From assembly GCA_011009095.1 (NCBI GenBank), contig VTPC01000831.1:1-64000 (forward strand): a stretch of 64,000 nucleotides of DNA, given 5' to 3'. Origin of the DNA: Ignelater luminosus. Its lineage: Eukaryota > Arthropoda > Insecta > Coleoptera > Elateridae. The notes beneath the pieces are model-generated. The model was not told the origin of the DNA, ran no database searches, and saw only the letters and a program-made list of their open reading frames with translations. Shown here piece by piece: positions 25,262 to 37,100 of this stretch. The translations under genes and the position numbers were made by a program. Every line of letters begins with the position of its first letter. The first letter of the stretch is position 1.

Positions 25262-25455
25262 TGAATGAATGAATGAATGAATGAATGTCACTGTCAACAT
25301 TAACTATTGAATAAAGTAGCAAATTAGTATTTTAATGTTGAATAAAAACTAAAAGGTTTTAGATTTCACATGGGATTCAAACCCACATTTCTGATATAGT
25401 GGATCATTAACCCTGCCAAATGAACCAGATCCATCTCATTCCAAATAAAGCTAAA
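25262..25455 (-). mobile_element. tRNA-headed SINE-like repeat with (ATTC)n tail
   Basis: On the minus strand a T-arm-like stem-loop (GTGGGTTTGAATCCCAT, containing a box-B-like GGTTTGAATCC) lies near 25390-25370, preceded by a box-A-like TGGTTCATTTGG. About 80 bases downstream the sequence ends in six ATTC units (25263-25286). A tRNA-like head plus simple-repeat tail is the layout of many insect SINEs. No clear target duplication was found, and the acceptor stem does not pair, so it is not a functional tRNA gene. Confidence 0.45.
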
Positions 25456-25910
25456 TCTAGCATTAAGCAACGAGCCTGTTACTGCACGAATTTACCTCTT
25501 TTTTCTCCGACCTCCTAACGTTAAACTTGTTTAATTCTTACTTGGGTTAGGCCAGGTTAGTTGTAAGTTGAGGATTTTCACGTTTTGATAATTGCAATTT
25601 TGCAGTAGTTTTAATTTAAACATCCAATCAGAAAGAACAGTGAATGAAAATTGCTTTCTGCGGTTTAAAATAAACATGATTGCAAATTCGCTTTTCATTT
25701 GAATGTTACATCAAACTTTTTCTTATCGAATATTATCGACACACCTAAAGACTTGACGTAAATAACCTGACAACCTTCATGAAGTGGACTGAAGCCCTGA
25801 AGTCAATGTGCCCAACAGCAAACAGTATACGGTTGTCATAGCAACGACAGCAACCTGGCAATTAAATTGGGAATAAGCATTATTATAGTTGATGATCAAA
25901 CAAACTTCTC

Positions 25911-26420
25911 TTGCCGTCCGATCTTGTCGGGCCTGTACAGTCATTGAAGCTTGTCGAGCTATACCGACTTGTTGGGCCGTTCGGACCTTTTAAAATTCTT
26001 GATCCTTCGAGTTTCTCAGGTCTGTTGGGCTGTTCGGATCTTTCGGGCCATTTGGACCCCGTCGAGCCTTTGAGGCTTGGGGCTCTCAGACCGTTCGGGG
26101 CGTCGGGCCATTTGGTCTTATCTGAATCTCTTGATCCTGTCGACTCTTTTGGACCATTCAGGCTTCTCGGACCGCCGAGCCTTTTGGATTTCTCACTTTC
26201 CTGGCTTCCCTGTCGAGCCTTTAAGACTTCTCGGCCCTTAAGGCTTCTTGGGTCTGTTGGGCTGCACGGAACTCTGGGACCTGTCGAATCGTCGGGCCTT
26301 TTAGGCTTCTCTTTTGGGCCCACTCGGGCGTGTTGGGCAGATCAAGAAGTCACTGAGATCTTTTCGGACCGTGTCAAGCTTGTCCTCAGTCGGGCCGAGC
26401 CTGGAGATTTTGGACTGTAC
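25911..26420. repeat. GC-rich low-complexity tract, open on both strands
   Basis: Variants of TCGGGCC, TTGGGC and TTCGGAC recur every few tens of bases across about 500 bp, in sharp contrast to AT-rich flanks. The plus strand is open for 174 codons (25911-26435), rich in L, G, P, F and S. The minus strand is open for 146 codons (25883-26323), rich in G, P, K, S and R. GC-rich repeats avoid stops, so open frames are expected by chance. It is probably a decayed minisatellite; a proline/glycine-rich coding exon is less likely. Confidence 0.6.
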
Positions 26421-26439
26421 AGGGCTGTATTCTAAGTGC

Positions 26440-27790
26440 AAGTGTACTTGTGAAAGTAGTAGTTAACCAACTACCAAGATAAATAAATAAAATTGTATTG
26501 ATACACTTTAAGTGAAAATTGATCATTGATCAACTAATTTTATTTTGAGAGGTACGTACTCGAGTACTCCTCGTCAGGAACCATCTCTGCTAATGAATTA
26601 ATTCATCACAGATCAACACAGTGTCTTAAACGTCTAGCAATACCTTTCGGAGATGGACTTTACTCCAAATACAGCAAGTTGTCATAATCAAAAGTGTGTT
26701 GCAGAATTGGACAATTGCTTGCCAAAATTATTGTACAAGATGGTAACATAGAAAGCAGATCAAATAAGCAGTAACATTCTGTTGTTTATTGTTCAAGGTA
26801 AAATACTCTAGGTTATACTTCAACAGAACATAAAGCTTTTTTTATAGATAATTGATTTATCTTCTTAAGTGTATATGAAAAGTGCTTTTGGGTAAGACCA
26901 TGTATGGCAGCAATATAGTTTCAAATGTACACAACTTACAATTTTGAAGTAGAGGCAAATGACAATTTCCTTAATACTGTAGGCTACACTGTCTATAGTA
27001 CAAAAGGTCTCATTTCCATACAACTATAACTTTTCGAGATGTAAAAAACATTCCTTTAATAGAAACAAATAATGATCGATGATATTTACAGTTCCTTTCT
27101 TATGTTATTCCGAGTCCAACATAGAAAGTTCCATCTGTGTACGATCAACGGTTCTAAAGATTTTAAAAACTCAAAACATCAACGAAATCTTCTCGAGGCT
27201 TCATTCTGTCACATTCTCAAATATCGTAGCGTGATTCATCAAATTTAAAGAGGTTCGACGTTCGCCTTTTGTTTTTAGAGCACTCCTCTTTACAATATCC
27301 TAAATGCAATTCTCGTGCCTTCATTATCAGAAAAAAAACTAACTTTGTCCGTCTTGACCTTGAATAATGAAAAATAATCCTGTGTCATTTCTCATTTCCT
27401 TTCTGAATTAAAGATCTTTTTAAATTAATCATGGAATGTCCAAGAGCCGTATAACGCATTGACGTTTGCTCAACTATAACCAACAATGGTTTGAATTACA
27501 AGTACCAGGTTTCGTCAACGTAAGCCAAGCCGTGTCGAGCCAGCTTTAGAAAATAAAGACCAAATTTCAGCTCGAGGCTGAACTTTTAAAAAGAATATTA
27601 TTTATGGTTAAATTCCAACCCTTCTATTATATTTACAAACTTATTCTTCGAAATCTAGATAAAAAAGCTGAATTGGTCACAAAGCAAACCTTACAAAAGC
27701 CTGATGCTATTAGTAATTAATACTTGACTTGATCCCCAAACAGTCGTTACAAAATTTTTAAAAGATTGCTGATTGCTTCTTGAATTCTAA
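26440..27790. other. AT-rich intergenic DNA
   Basis: No gene recognised. The N-terminal part of the transposase relic that follows may be hidden here beyond recognition. Confidence 0.4.
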
Positions 27791-27799
27791 GAAACCATC

Positions 27800-28170
27800 T
27801 TATTGGGCCATTATTTATTTAGGACAAATGCAATAGAGATACGTATTTACATTTGTTGGAAGACCAGACTCAGCCTATGATTATTGATTACCGAATTTGT
27901 GGAAAATGGAAAACAAACTAACTTTTTTAACAAGATGGTACACCTCCTTACAATGAACGCGTGCGACAGTTTTTCATGACCTTACATTCGCAGAAGAAAT
28001 CCTATGGAGTGGCTAACTGGATCATTTGATTTAACTCCGTTAGATCTTTCTTAGTGGGAACACCTAAAATCAAACGTTCACGCCACTTAGCCAAAAAGTA
28101 TGAATAAGCTGCGACAGATGATTATCACGGAATGTCAACTTGAAGTTTTTTTCTTAATTTTCCTAATTTG
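27800..28170 (+). pseudogene. DD41D/IS630-type transposase C-terminal relic
   Basis: Frame-shifted pieces read GPLFI, then DTYLHLLEDQTQPMI (about 27845-27890), QDGTPPYNERVRQFF (about 27935-27980), a decayed WSG-LTGSFDLTPLDLS-W (about 28005-28060) and LRQMIITECQLEVF (about 28110-28150). This order matches the second and third catalytic blocks of DD41D-like transposases (QQDGAPPH, then SPDLTPLDFFLWG). The third aspartate region has lost its phenylalanines. It is old and non-functional. Confidence 0.7.
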
Positions 28171-31020
28171 AAAATTCAATAAGGAATTTTTCAAAGAGAA
28201 AGCGACAGAATTTGAGAAAATTTAAGTGGTTCTGTAGAGGATAAAAAGACATTTCAAATGATGTAGCATTTGACACCCTATATGGTTGTAGAGCGCAAGA
28301 AAGTGAAGTTCGAGGTATAAATCTTTTATCAAAATTGGTAGCCCTCAAGATCAAAACTGAAGTGTTTTCTCAAGTTTTCGAAAATCCAGAAATGAGAAGG
28401 TCAAGTTGTCGAAAGACGCCGTGTATAAAAAAACATAGCAGATATGTATTTGCCTAAATAGGATTCTTGGGCATCGTTGCTAAACAAAAGTAGAAACAAG
28501 GAACAATAACAATTAGGTGAATTGTGCCAAAACTAAATGTTGTTACCATGCCAACAACAAAAAAAAAATTAAGAAAATCCCTTCTACAGTCTATTATTGA
28601 AGAGTTATTTCACAAAACTACAAGTTTAATTCTAGGTTAAGCTTGTCGATAAATTGTATTATTCTTACTTAAGGTCACTCCTCGTTATTATATCAATGGG
28701 TACCATCCCAAATCTTTTTTCAAATAAATATCTGCCTGTGGGTACAAAATACATAAATCGTTGTGCTATACGTCCGGAAGTTTTTCTGTGTAAATTTGTT
28801 TGCTTCTGAGAAAAACTGTCATCTTGCTGACGACCTCTCGATAAAAAATCGTAATTGCCATTTCCAAGCTTTACGTTTTGGGGCTTTATATACACACACA
28901 ACGTTTTTTACACTTCATTGTTGATGGCTGACTTTCGGAACGGTTTCGCGTCACTCGTCCTGTTGTTGGTAGATTTTCTTGTAATGAAATTTTTTCTAGT
29001 TCTCGCATCTACATACATTGCTGATTTCCACGCTGAGTGTCATCGCGTGTGTTGAAGGAACGCAAATAACTTAATAAATAGATCAGAACTAAACCCAGAT
29101 ATGAAAGATGTGCTTAGTCCTAAAGAGCTAACTAGTCACACCCAAGCAACCTTCGTAAGCTTTCGATCAAAACACAAATAAAAAATAAGAGAGCAAAACT
29201 TAGTCCATAGAAAATCTTAATGCTACTTTCTCAAACAAAAAAGCAGAAACGACAAAATATTAGAGCCTTATTTTATAGATGACATATTCCCACGCCCCAT
29301 CAACCAAGCATAGTAATAAACTGTGTCAGGATTTCCAGGGACTTCATGAAGACCTGAAATAAAATAAGAATACAAAATTTATCATCTCAATCGCTGAAAA
29401 AAAGTCATAAAGCTACAAGAAACATTTGAAAGCTTAGATGAATAATCTGCCAGTTTACAATAAATAGAACTTGGTAAATTGGTAAAACTCTGGAATAATG
29501 CACAATTCAAAGATTACTCAACAGGGCAACACCTACGCTTTTACCAAAGGTTACAAGCCCTTAATAGAAACTAGAGGCATCCCCCTTCTAAACCATCCAG
29601 TCACCTCTGGACTTAATCTTCCGACGAACACCGTTGCTCAAATCAGAACTTAAAATTATGCAACTCCGCCCACAGCTAAATACAAAATCTAAAGAGCACA
29701 AGCATCACGATGAACATTGAATTTCCTACTGAGCTGAGCACCTATACTATATTCTCCAAACTATTAACTGAGCACATTTCGTTGAACATACTCTTCCGAG
29801 AGCAACCAGCTCATTTGGAAGAATCAAGTGATAAAGATCTATAGGGCTTTGCTCAATCGAAACGAGCACCAAAAAGCTGTATAAAGAAAAACGAAAGACA
29901 AAACAGAAGTTTACTAGTTTTCTAAGAAATGGTACAAGAGTATAAGAAGAGATCATTTTGCAGGAAAAGAATGTAAACAATATAGTGATGACAACGTCTA
30001 CTTAGATAGAATTTCAAACAGATGAATTTTATATAAATGCCGACCTAGATGGAGCTGTCAGGAAAAGTGCTTGCTCCACCCAACTGAAAAACTAATTCTC
30101 AAAAGAATTGCGCCGATCAAGATGGCATTTGTCTTCCTTCCAAACTAGAGACTTCAAATTGTGAAAATTGACATACTCAAGTCATTACTATCAATTTTGC
30201 TCTCATTTACATACATAACATGCTGCCCTTTATTTTTCTGTAAACTCACAAAAATGTAAAACAAAAGAACTTGAGTTGTCTGCCAAAGCGAAGACCACGC
30301 TTCTACCCCAAGCATCCTGTAGTACTTAAATAAAATTAAAAGCACTAAATCACCTACATATTCAGAGAACGCTGAAATTGGCACTTCCGATAAGCTACCA
30401 AGTTCGAACCAGAAGCAAACATAATAATAATCAACTCTCCTACTTACCTCTAACTAGAAGAAAATATCTATTTAGCAAATCCGGCTAAACTAAGAACAAA
30501 CCCTCAAATACATAAAAAGCAAACGCAACTTTCTCACACTCCAGCTGAAATAAACCCCTAAACTAAATAAACACTTCAGTTTGAACTCCAGCTGAAAACA
30601 TACTTTTTCAACTTGATCAGAAGACCACCAGGATACTAAAAAAAAATTTCTCTACACCTATCAGTACTTAACGCAATTGTAAGTGCAGGTAACTGAACTG
30701 TAGAAATCAATCACGATTGCAAAAATAGAAACAAACGAAAGCTAGAAAGATCTCACAAGATGTCAACAAAATCAGAATCCTGAGTTAACGATAAAGAGCT
30801 TTTCAAGCTAAAAGAAAAGCATTTTATGTTAAATTTATAACCATAAAAAAGAGAAATATCAGAACCAGCCGGAGAAATCCAAAGAGTGGCCTTACCGCCG
30901 CCTTGCCAAACACCAGTACGAAAGATTTAACCTAACAAATAATGCAAACTGCAGGACTAGTCTCTCCATCGCTCTACTAACCACTCGTAACAGTAGCTTT
31001 TCTGGTTGTTCTCTTCGTTT
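28171..31020. other. AT-rich intergenic DNA
   Basis: No recognisable gene. A small open frame around 28855-29055 encodes a hydrophobic peptide but lacks any support. The A-rich part at 29100-30900 has broken frames that I could not match to a family. Confidence 0.45.
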
Positions 31021-31029
31021 TACGTTCAA

Positions 31030-31218
31030 ATGTTGGCTATTGTTTTTCTGTACTACATTTCGGTTGCTTATTCTATTGGTCGCTCACGTATGACCGATCA
31101 CGTCCCGTTAAGCAATTTCGCACACCCTTGATTCCCAGTTTGATTTTGGCTTTAAGTTGGGTTAGATGGTACAAATCTCTCTGTCCGTTTTTAAAGACGG
31201 TTTCGATTTTGTATCTGT
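31030..31218 (-). mobile_element. Penelope-like element, downstream part (possible GIY-YIG remnant)
   Basis: On the minus strand this continues the Penelope-like relic found beyond the hAT insertion. It reads DRYKIETVFKNGQRDLYHL, then a cysteine followed by RDRSYVSDQ. The last block resembles the C-RSYVGQT part of the GIY-YIG nuclease that follows the reverse transcriptase in Penelope elements. The nuclease assignment rests on this short block only. It ends next to the 8-bp duplicated target GTATCTGT (31211-31218). Confidence 0.5.
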
Positions 31219-31428
31219 CAGTGGCGTAACTACGTCTTCCGGGGCCCCAGTGCAACGACATAGTCGGGGCCCCCTAAAATATACAAGCTAAAAAAAAAAG
31301 GTCGGGCGAAAAATTTTTTGGGGGTTAAAACCATATACAATCTTTCAATCTTGCAATCTACATATACTATCTTACATTTTCTGTACATTTTGCACCTTAT
31401 AATCTATTCTTAAAATTTATCTAGCAGT

Positions 31429-32594
31429 TCAAAACCTCGCCCTGCAAACTTTCGTCTTCACAAATTTGTCAATGACTGCATCCAAGTTGCCTCTCAACGC
31501 GTTCGTTACCTTACTCTCTATTGACAATATACTCAGGTCCGCGAGTCTCTCTTGCCCCATCGAATTTCGCAGATAATTTTTATTCAGTTTCAATTTCGAA
31601 AAGGAGCGCTCTGCCGTGGCAACGGCGACCGGGATGGTTAAAAACAATATTATTGCTGAGCAGACGTCCGGAAAGCTAGCCGAAAGAGTAAAATACTTGA
31701 TCAGTATCAAGTCAGCAAGCTCCCTAATGGAAGTGATCTTGGAAATTTGGTCTTTCAGACAGCTACGCAGGGACAACAACTGGTTGAGCAATTGATCGGT
31801 CACGTCGTCATAATATTTCTCGCGGAATTTGTCGCATTCCTTCGCAAGCTCTTCTGCCGTCAACTGCAATAGAACTTGTGGCTGGATAATCGCAAATGAA
31901 TCAACGATTTGATTCAACCCAACGAATCGATGATTCAGCTGACTTATCGCGATGTCCAAACATGCGAGAAAAACATTTACTTTGAAGCGTTTTTCGCCGT
32001 CAGATAGACGTTGGTCCTCGCAGAGTTCATCAAAATGACGTTTGGTTTTGGCAAAACTCGACTCTTACCCCCCACGATTTGGCTAACTCTACTGCATCAG
32101 ATTTTGCTTTCTCAAACTCGCCTCGAAATTCTTCCAACTCTTTCCGAGCGGCTTGAAGCAAATCTCGGGCTTGCCAGAGATCGAAATCCGATTTTTGCAA
32201 ATTCTGTGATACCCCATTAGTTGCAATCAAGATCTTGGTGTGAAGCACAACTTGGAAGACGAATTCGAATGACTCCAAATCTTTTTTCAAATTGGACGCA
32301 TCTGTTCGCTCAGATGCGTTGTTGCTGGTCAGAATAATTTTTGCTAACGCTTGCAAAATATCCGCATAACTGAAGCAAATAGCCNNNNNNNNNNNNNNNN
32401 NNNNNNNNNNNNNNNNNNNNNNNNNNNNNNNNNNNNNNNNNNNNNNNNNNNNNNNNNNNNNNNNNNNNNNNNNNNNNNNNNNNNTTCATAGCATCATTTA
32501 GCACAAGATTCAAATTGTGTGCAGCGCAGTGCACGTAAACATCCTCGTGGCAATTCAAATTTACGTACCACGCGCCTATCTTTGATAGGCCCAT
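31429..32594 (-). pseudogene. hAT transposase (ZMYM1-like type), truncated and frameshifted
   Basis: The minus strand shows the block VHCAAHNLNLVLNDAM (about 32530-32490) of the RNase H-like fold. After the gap comes DILQALAKIIL and LWQARDLLQAARKEL, a one-base frame break near 32060, then KRHFDELCEDQRLSDGEK. The C-terminal hAT dimerisation region PVAVATAERSFSKLKLNKNY lies near 31625-31570. Only about 390 codons remain; the zinc finger and first catalytic region are absent. It could not encode active transposase, yet the element ends are intact, so it may have been moved by a relative. Confidence 0.9.
32385..32484. other. Assembly gap, 100 N
   Basis: Exactly 100 N is a conventional placeholder for unknown length, so the real hAT element may be longer than the assembled 2,126 bp. 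Frames on the two sides cannot be joined from this sequence. Confidence 0.98.
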
Positions 32595-33344
32595 TTCACT
32601 CGCCCGCTTGGGACGCGCTCGTCTGAGCTATTCGTACTAAACCGCACGAATTTTTTTAAATATACACAAAAATGATTAAAACGCGGACTTGTTGTCGGAC
32701 CGGGATTTGGAATACGATTGGAAAGTTTTTCATTGAAAGTATTCTCTTATTATCATAGAATCACTGGGTTATTTTCAAGAGTCATTATATTCAAGTCAAC
32801 AAAATTTGACTTTTCCGTGCTAGCATTTGAAAAAGAAATTTAAAAAATATATTCATAACATTTTTATACATTTTGCAAAAATTACAATTTTTACAGTTAG
32901 TAGTGAGATTCTATATCTGGAACGGGGGCCCTTGGGAGAGATCCATACACGACATATAAATTCTTAATTCATGTTACAACGAAAAATTTTTAATTACTCG
33001 TAACGAAAATCCGAGCGGGGGGCCCCCCGAGTTGTTTCAAAACGAAACCAAAATATTTTCAATGTCGTTATCAATCTGTTTAGAAACAAACTATTACTTG
33101 CGAAATTTAGGGAACCCAAGTTTTGTAAAATAGTGAGATATTGGGGGCCCCAAAAAGTCATGTATCAAAGATTTTGAGGCAGTAATTGTAAAATATTTAA
33201 TTCCATTGTAAATATTTTACATAAAAACCCCATTACAACTCACTATAAAGTGTCAAAACAAAAAAAAAACCTCAGTTTGGGGCCCCTTGTACTCGGGGGC
33301 CCCAGGCAATTGCACCAGCTGGACCGGCGATAGTTACGCCACTG

Positions 33345-34165
33345 GTATCTGTTCAGAATTCTACTTGTTTTGTTCGTCATTTCTTTCAGATGCAGTAAGT
33401 AGGTTTTGGCAATTAATTAGTCTCAATGTAGGTGGTTCAAGCACCTTTTTGATGTTCTTTTTAAAGAACTCTCTCTGGAATAGTGCAGTTCAAAGTTTTG
33501 ATATCTCCTGAAGCTGGACTAGATGATGGTGTATCTAGCTGTGTGTGTTGTTTTTCTGCAGACCGTACAACCAAAGCTTCCATCTTTCCTTTTCTTTACT
33601 AACACGTTCAGGAATGATATATGTATTGCAGCTTAATCTTCTAGTGCATGTCATAGAGGTGTTCCAAGAATGCATTTAGCTGTTCTCTTCCATGATTAGA
33701 AATTACATGTCTTGTCCACGAATTGTTGCCATAATTTAGGTTTGTGATTCGCTGTTCTAATTCTCACGTTTCTAAGTCCTGTGTGAATAAGTTGGCTATT
33801 AGCAGAGACAAAGGTGTTCTCATTGGTGTTCCTTCAACTTGTTTCTCTCCTCTGAGTTATTTTCAATACTGGAGTAGGTTCTGTTTTCAGTAAGTCGATT
33901 AATTGGTTTGGATTCTTCACGTAAGGTAATATTTTTGTTGAATGAGGTTATAACTGTTTGACCAGGTATTTTGCCAGTAGTTGTAGTTCGATGGTCTTAT
34001 AGAACTTACTGCTGGCCTTAGTGGCACAACTTCCTTGACCTTGTCTTGAAGATTTCGCTCTTGGAATCACTTGTAATTGCAAATTACGATTCTTTGTCCA
34101 CTGAGCTGTTTTTGATCCTGGTTTTGATTGCAAGGATGTATGGTCGAAATTCACAATTACTTAAT
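33345..34165 (-). mobile_element. Penelope-like retroelement relic, reverse transcriptase
   Basis: On the minus strand broken frames read LAKYLVKQL, then LPYVKNPNQLIDLLK (about 33975-33905), then ISAN-SQLIHTGL-type sequence. A decayed catalytic block KPKLWQQFVDK replaces the W-RYVDD motif (about 33730), followed by SFLNVLVKKRKDGSFGCTV and CRKTTHT (about 33615-33545). These match conserved blocks of Penelope reverse transcriptases in order. The YVDD aspartates are not intact (FVDK). The relic continues at 31218-31030 on the far side of the hAT insertion. Confidence 0.75.
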
Positions 34166-34169
34166 AAAC

Positions 34170-37100
34170 AGCTTTAAAGTTTCAAGACAAAAACCATCAT
34201 TTCTTCTGGTTCTTTTTTTTAAGAGATTTCATCAACTCACACAAAGCTAATCACCAATCCCTTTAAACTAGACTAAGAACCCGCATTCTTACCAGAATTA
34301 AATACAAAAAGAGGAAAAGAACGGCAAAATAATAATAATAATCTTCACTTTCATTCGGAATATCCTTTTATATCATTTATTAGTGAGGTGACAAGATCTT
34401 AATTGAAGTGTGGTACTAAAGATTCTAGTTCTAGAACATTATAATGATATGTTTCATTCATCACAACCGAAAATTCCAGTTGCACCTTGTAAAACGACTT
34501 AAAGAAAAATAATTACGGCTATTAGAATAATTAATCAATAAAAGATAAAACTTTGAATATTTAAAATACCCCAGACCAGGTATAAATTGCTATTTTGAAA
34601 TCTCGGTGTGTGTGTTTTTTTTTAATGTCTCATCGTTATAACCATAGCTATTATTATTAAAATGTAGTCGTGCTGTGAATTTGCAAATTTTAATATGTAT
34701 GATGTAAGATTCTAATAAGAAACCTTATAGTCTCTATTAGCAAATATATGTCAACAATGTTTACGAATGCAACAAAAATTCCATCCAAACAGAATAACAA
34801 AATTAGAATTTCACTTATTAATAAGTTCCTGAATTTATATGAAGCAATTTATTAGACGGTATGGTTTGGTAAATCTTGTCTTAAATAGGTGTATGTTGGA
34901 TGTTACTGAAACTGACAGTGATTCATCAATTATGAAATCGAAGCAGGCTTCAGGATAGCTGTACAGATATACACGCAGTCTCCTATAGAACACGAAGTGC
35001 AGGACGATTAATATTCTAGATCTGTGCAGCCCAAAACACGAAGTTACGTAGTACTAATTCAGGCAAATTCTATCTAACCATATTTGTCGAACGCGTTGTA
35101 TTTGTATTATAAACATTGTTGCTTGTTAGACAGGATATCCCCAGGATGTACAGAACAAGTACGGCCGAATAGAATAATAAAGCAATTTATAAGCAAAAAC
35201 AAAAGCTTGCTTTTGCGTGATTATATTTAAACTCTTAGTCCAGGAGGAAAATTATACTTTAAAATGCGGAACCAACTATATACCACATGAGAGAACAACT
35301 GAATAAACACAGCCGACTTCGCAAAGGAGACCTCCTTTTTAAAACTATCTACGAAATCGTAAGTTGCTCAGACGGAAAAGTATGCAGACACATGAAAATT
35401 TAATCTTTGACCTTAATATTTCAAAAAGATTCTTTTATCCATGCTACCACGAGGTTATTTTCATTTTCTCTTACATCGATGTCCGTCTATTCAATGGAAA
35501 CGAAAAGTTATAATTTTTTGTGTTATACATGAAAGTAATTTCAAATAAAAAAAATGGTAGTAGGTACATTATAAAAAAACAATGAATAGTCATGTGTGGG
35601 TGTGTCTTTTTGATATTTGCATTTGTTTAGTATTCCGGAAACTTCCTTTCACGTAATAAAATAGAAAACAATGTTTAAATGGTCACGGGGCGGTACATCC
35701 CTTTACAAGCTGTAAGGATTAAGTCGTCGCTATTTATCAGATCTTTGTATGTCCGTGATTTATAACGCACAAGAGAGTTAATTAAAACACTTTAGATTCT
35801 TTAGATCTTTTTTTTACATTTTATCGTTTCGTCTTAAGTTGAGTTACTTTCTTTAATAAAATGAGTTTCTAAATTTAGCTACGACCTTAAGTAAAATAAT
35901 GTTACAATACTGCGTGTCCCATATTTGTAATTTTTGGATTCGATATTTTTTGCAATTTTACAAGATTGATTGATTTTTTTAACAAAACTAATTGCAACAC
36001 TTCCCAACATTTGCATTATTATACTTTCTAAGAAAAACACCAAAGAAATCCCCAACACCAAACATCTGGTCTAATTATGGAAAATGACACTCCTTTCAAA
36101 TTAACTTCTGTGAGAAAAAGGATATTTTATTCAAAGATAAATCAGACTACTAGAAGTAAAAGGAAACCGGCGCTCATTCAAGAACAATCTTCTAACCTGT
36201 AGTGCCATAATCATAGGTCATGGTTCCGATTCTGGAACAGCATCCAAGCCCTAAACCACGTGAAGAATAATTCAGCAAGACAAGAGAGTCACGTGATCAC
36301 TAAGGTATATTTGCCCTAAACCCAAATAATGTTCTGATACAATATTAATTAACACTGACAATCCCAAAAAGAAAAATCTTCAAAAATTGCTACTCCAAAT
36401 TTAGACAGATCAAATTGTCAATTTTATAGCAAATTTAAGATTCTCACAGTCACAGTCAGTAAAAATTTCTAATTAGCAACATACTGTTAGTATCGCAAAC
36501 ATTGTCCCCCCTCCCCGAAAAGTCCCTAACTAACTCCGTCTGTTCTTCTCTTTATTTTTTATTATGCAGGTTCTGTCTACGGTCTGCTATTGTTCATTTT
36601 CTCCTTCCATTTGTTTCTATCTTCTTCCAGATGATTTTATCGAAAGGCTTCTATTCTTTCTAAAATCTCTTTATCTTCCTTCGCTAAGAATTTCGTTCAA
36701 GTTTTGCATTCTGCACGAAACTATTCAATTTCCGTTTTCAACCCATCTCCATTAACTTTCTTTTCTGAGCTGTGCAGGCTGTTTAAAACTTTTTCTTATC
36801 TTACCGGTTTTGTACTGCTTTACATTACATGGACATACATCTAGTGCAACTAAGCGAAATTCATGCAATAGCTTTTACAAAGAAATTATGCAAAAAACTT
36901 TTTATTCAATTTGGCGATTTGATAATGTAGCAAAAAGCATTCTAATCTGTTATATTAAATAATTACCAGTTTGAAGACTGGGAAATAAGAAAAGAAGAAT
37001 ATTAAAAACCTAGTGAATATCAAAATTGAAAAATTCAGATACAATCCAAAACAACTTTTTCCAAATACTGTATATTTTCTCATTTACACTAATTCATTGT

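Larger units (their letters stand above)
31219..33344 (-). mobile_element. hAT transposon, 2,126 bp, perfect 8-bp target duplication
   Basis: Terminal inverted repeats CAGTGGCGTAACTA are identical at both ends for 14 bases. The flanking octamer GTATCTGT is perfectly duplicated (31211-31218 and 33345-33352), the hAT hallmark. Subterminal regions carry repeated GGGGCCCC palindromes. The interior holds a truncated transposase and a 100-N gap. The element interrupts a Penelope-like relic. Confidence 0.95.

Noticed and set aside
28855..29055. Small hydrophobic peptide gene
   Set aside because: A plausible-looking signal-like stretch but only 66 codons, no conserved motif and no promoter or splice context.
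36500..36780. LINE fragment on the minus strand
   Set aside because: A lysine/glutamate-rich minus-strand frame looked LINE-like, but no diagnostic motif was present.
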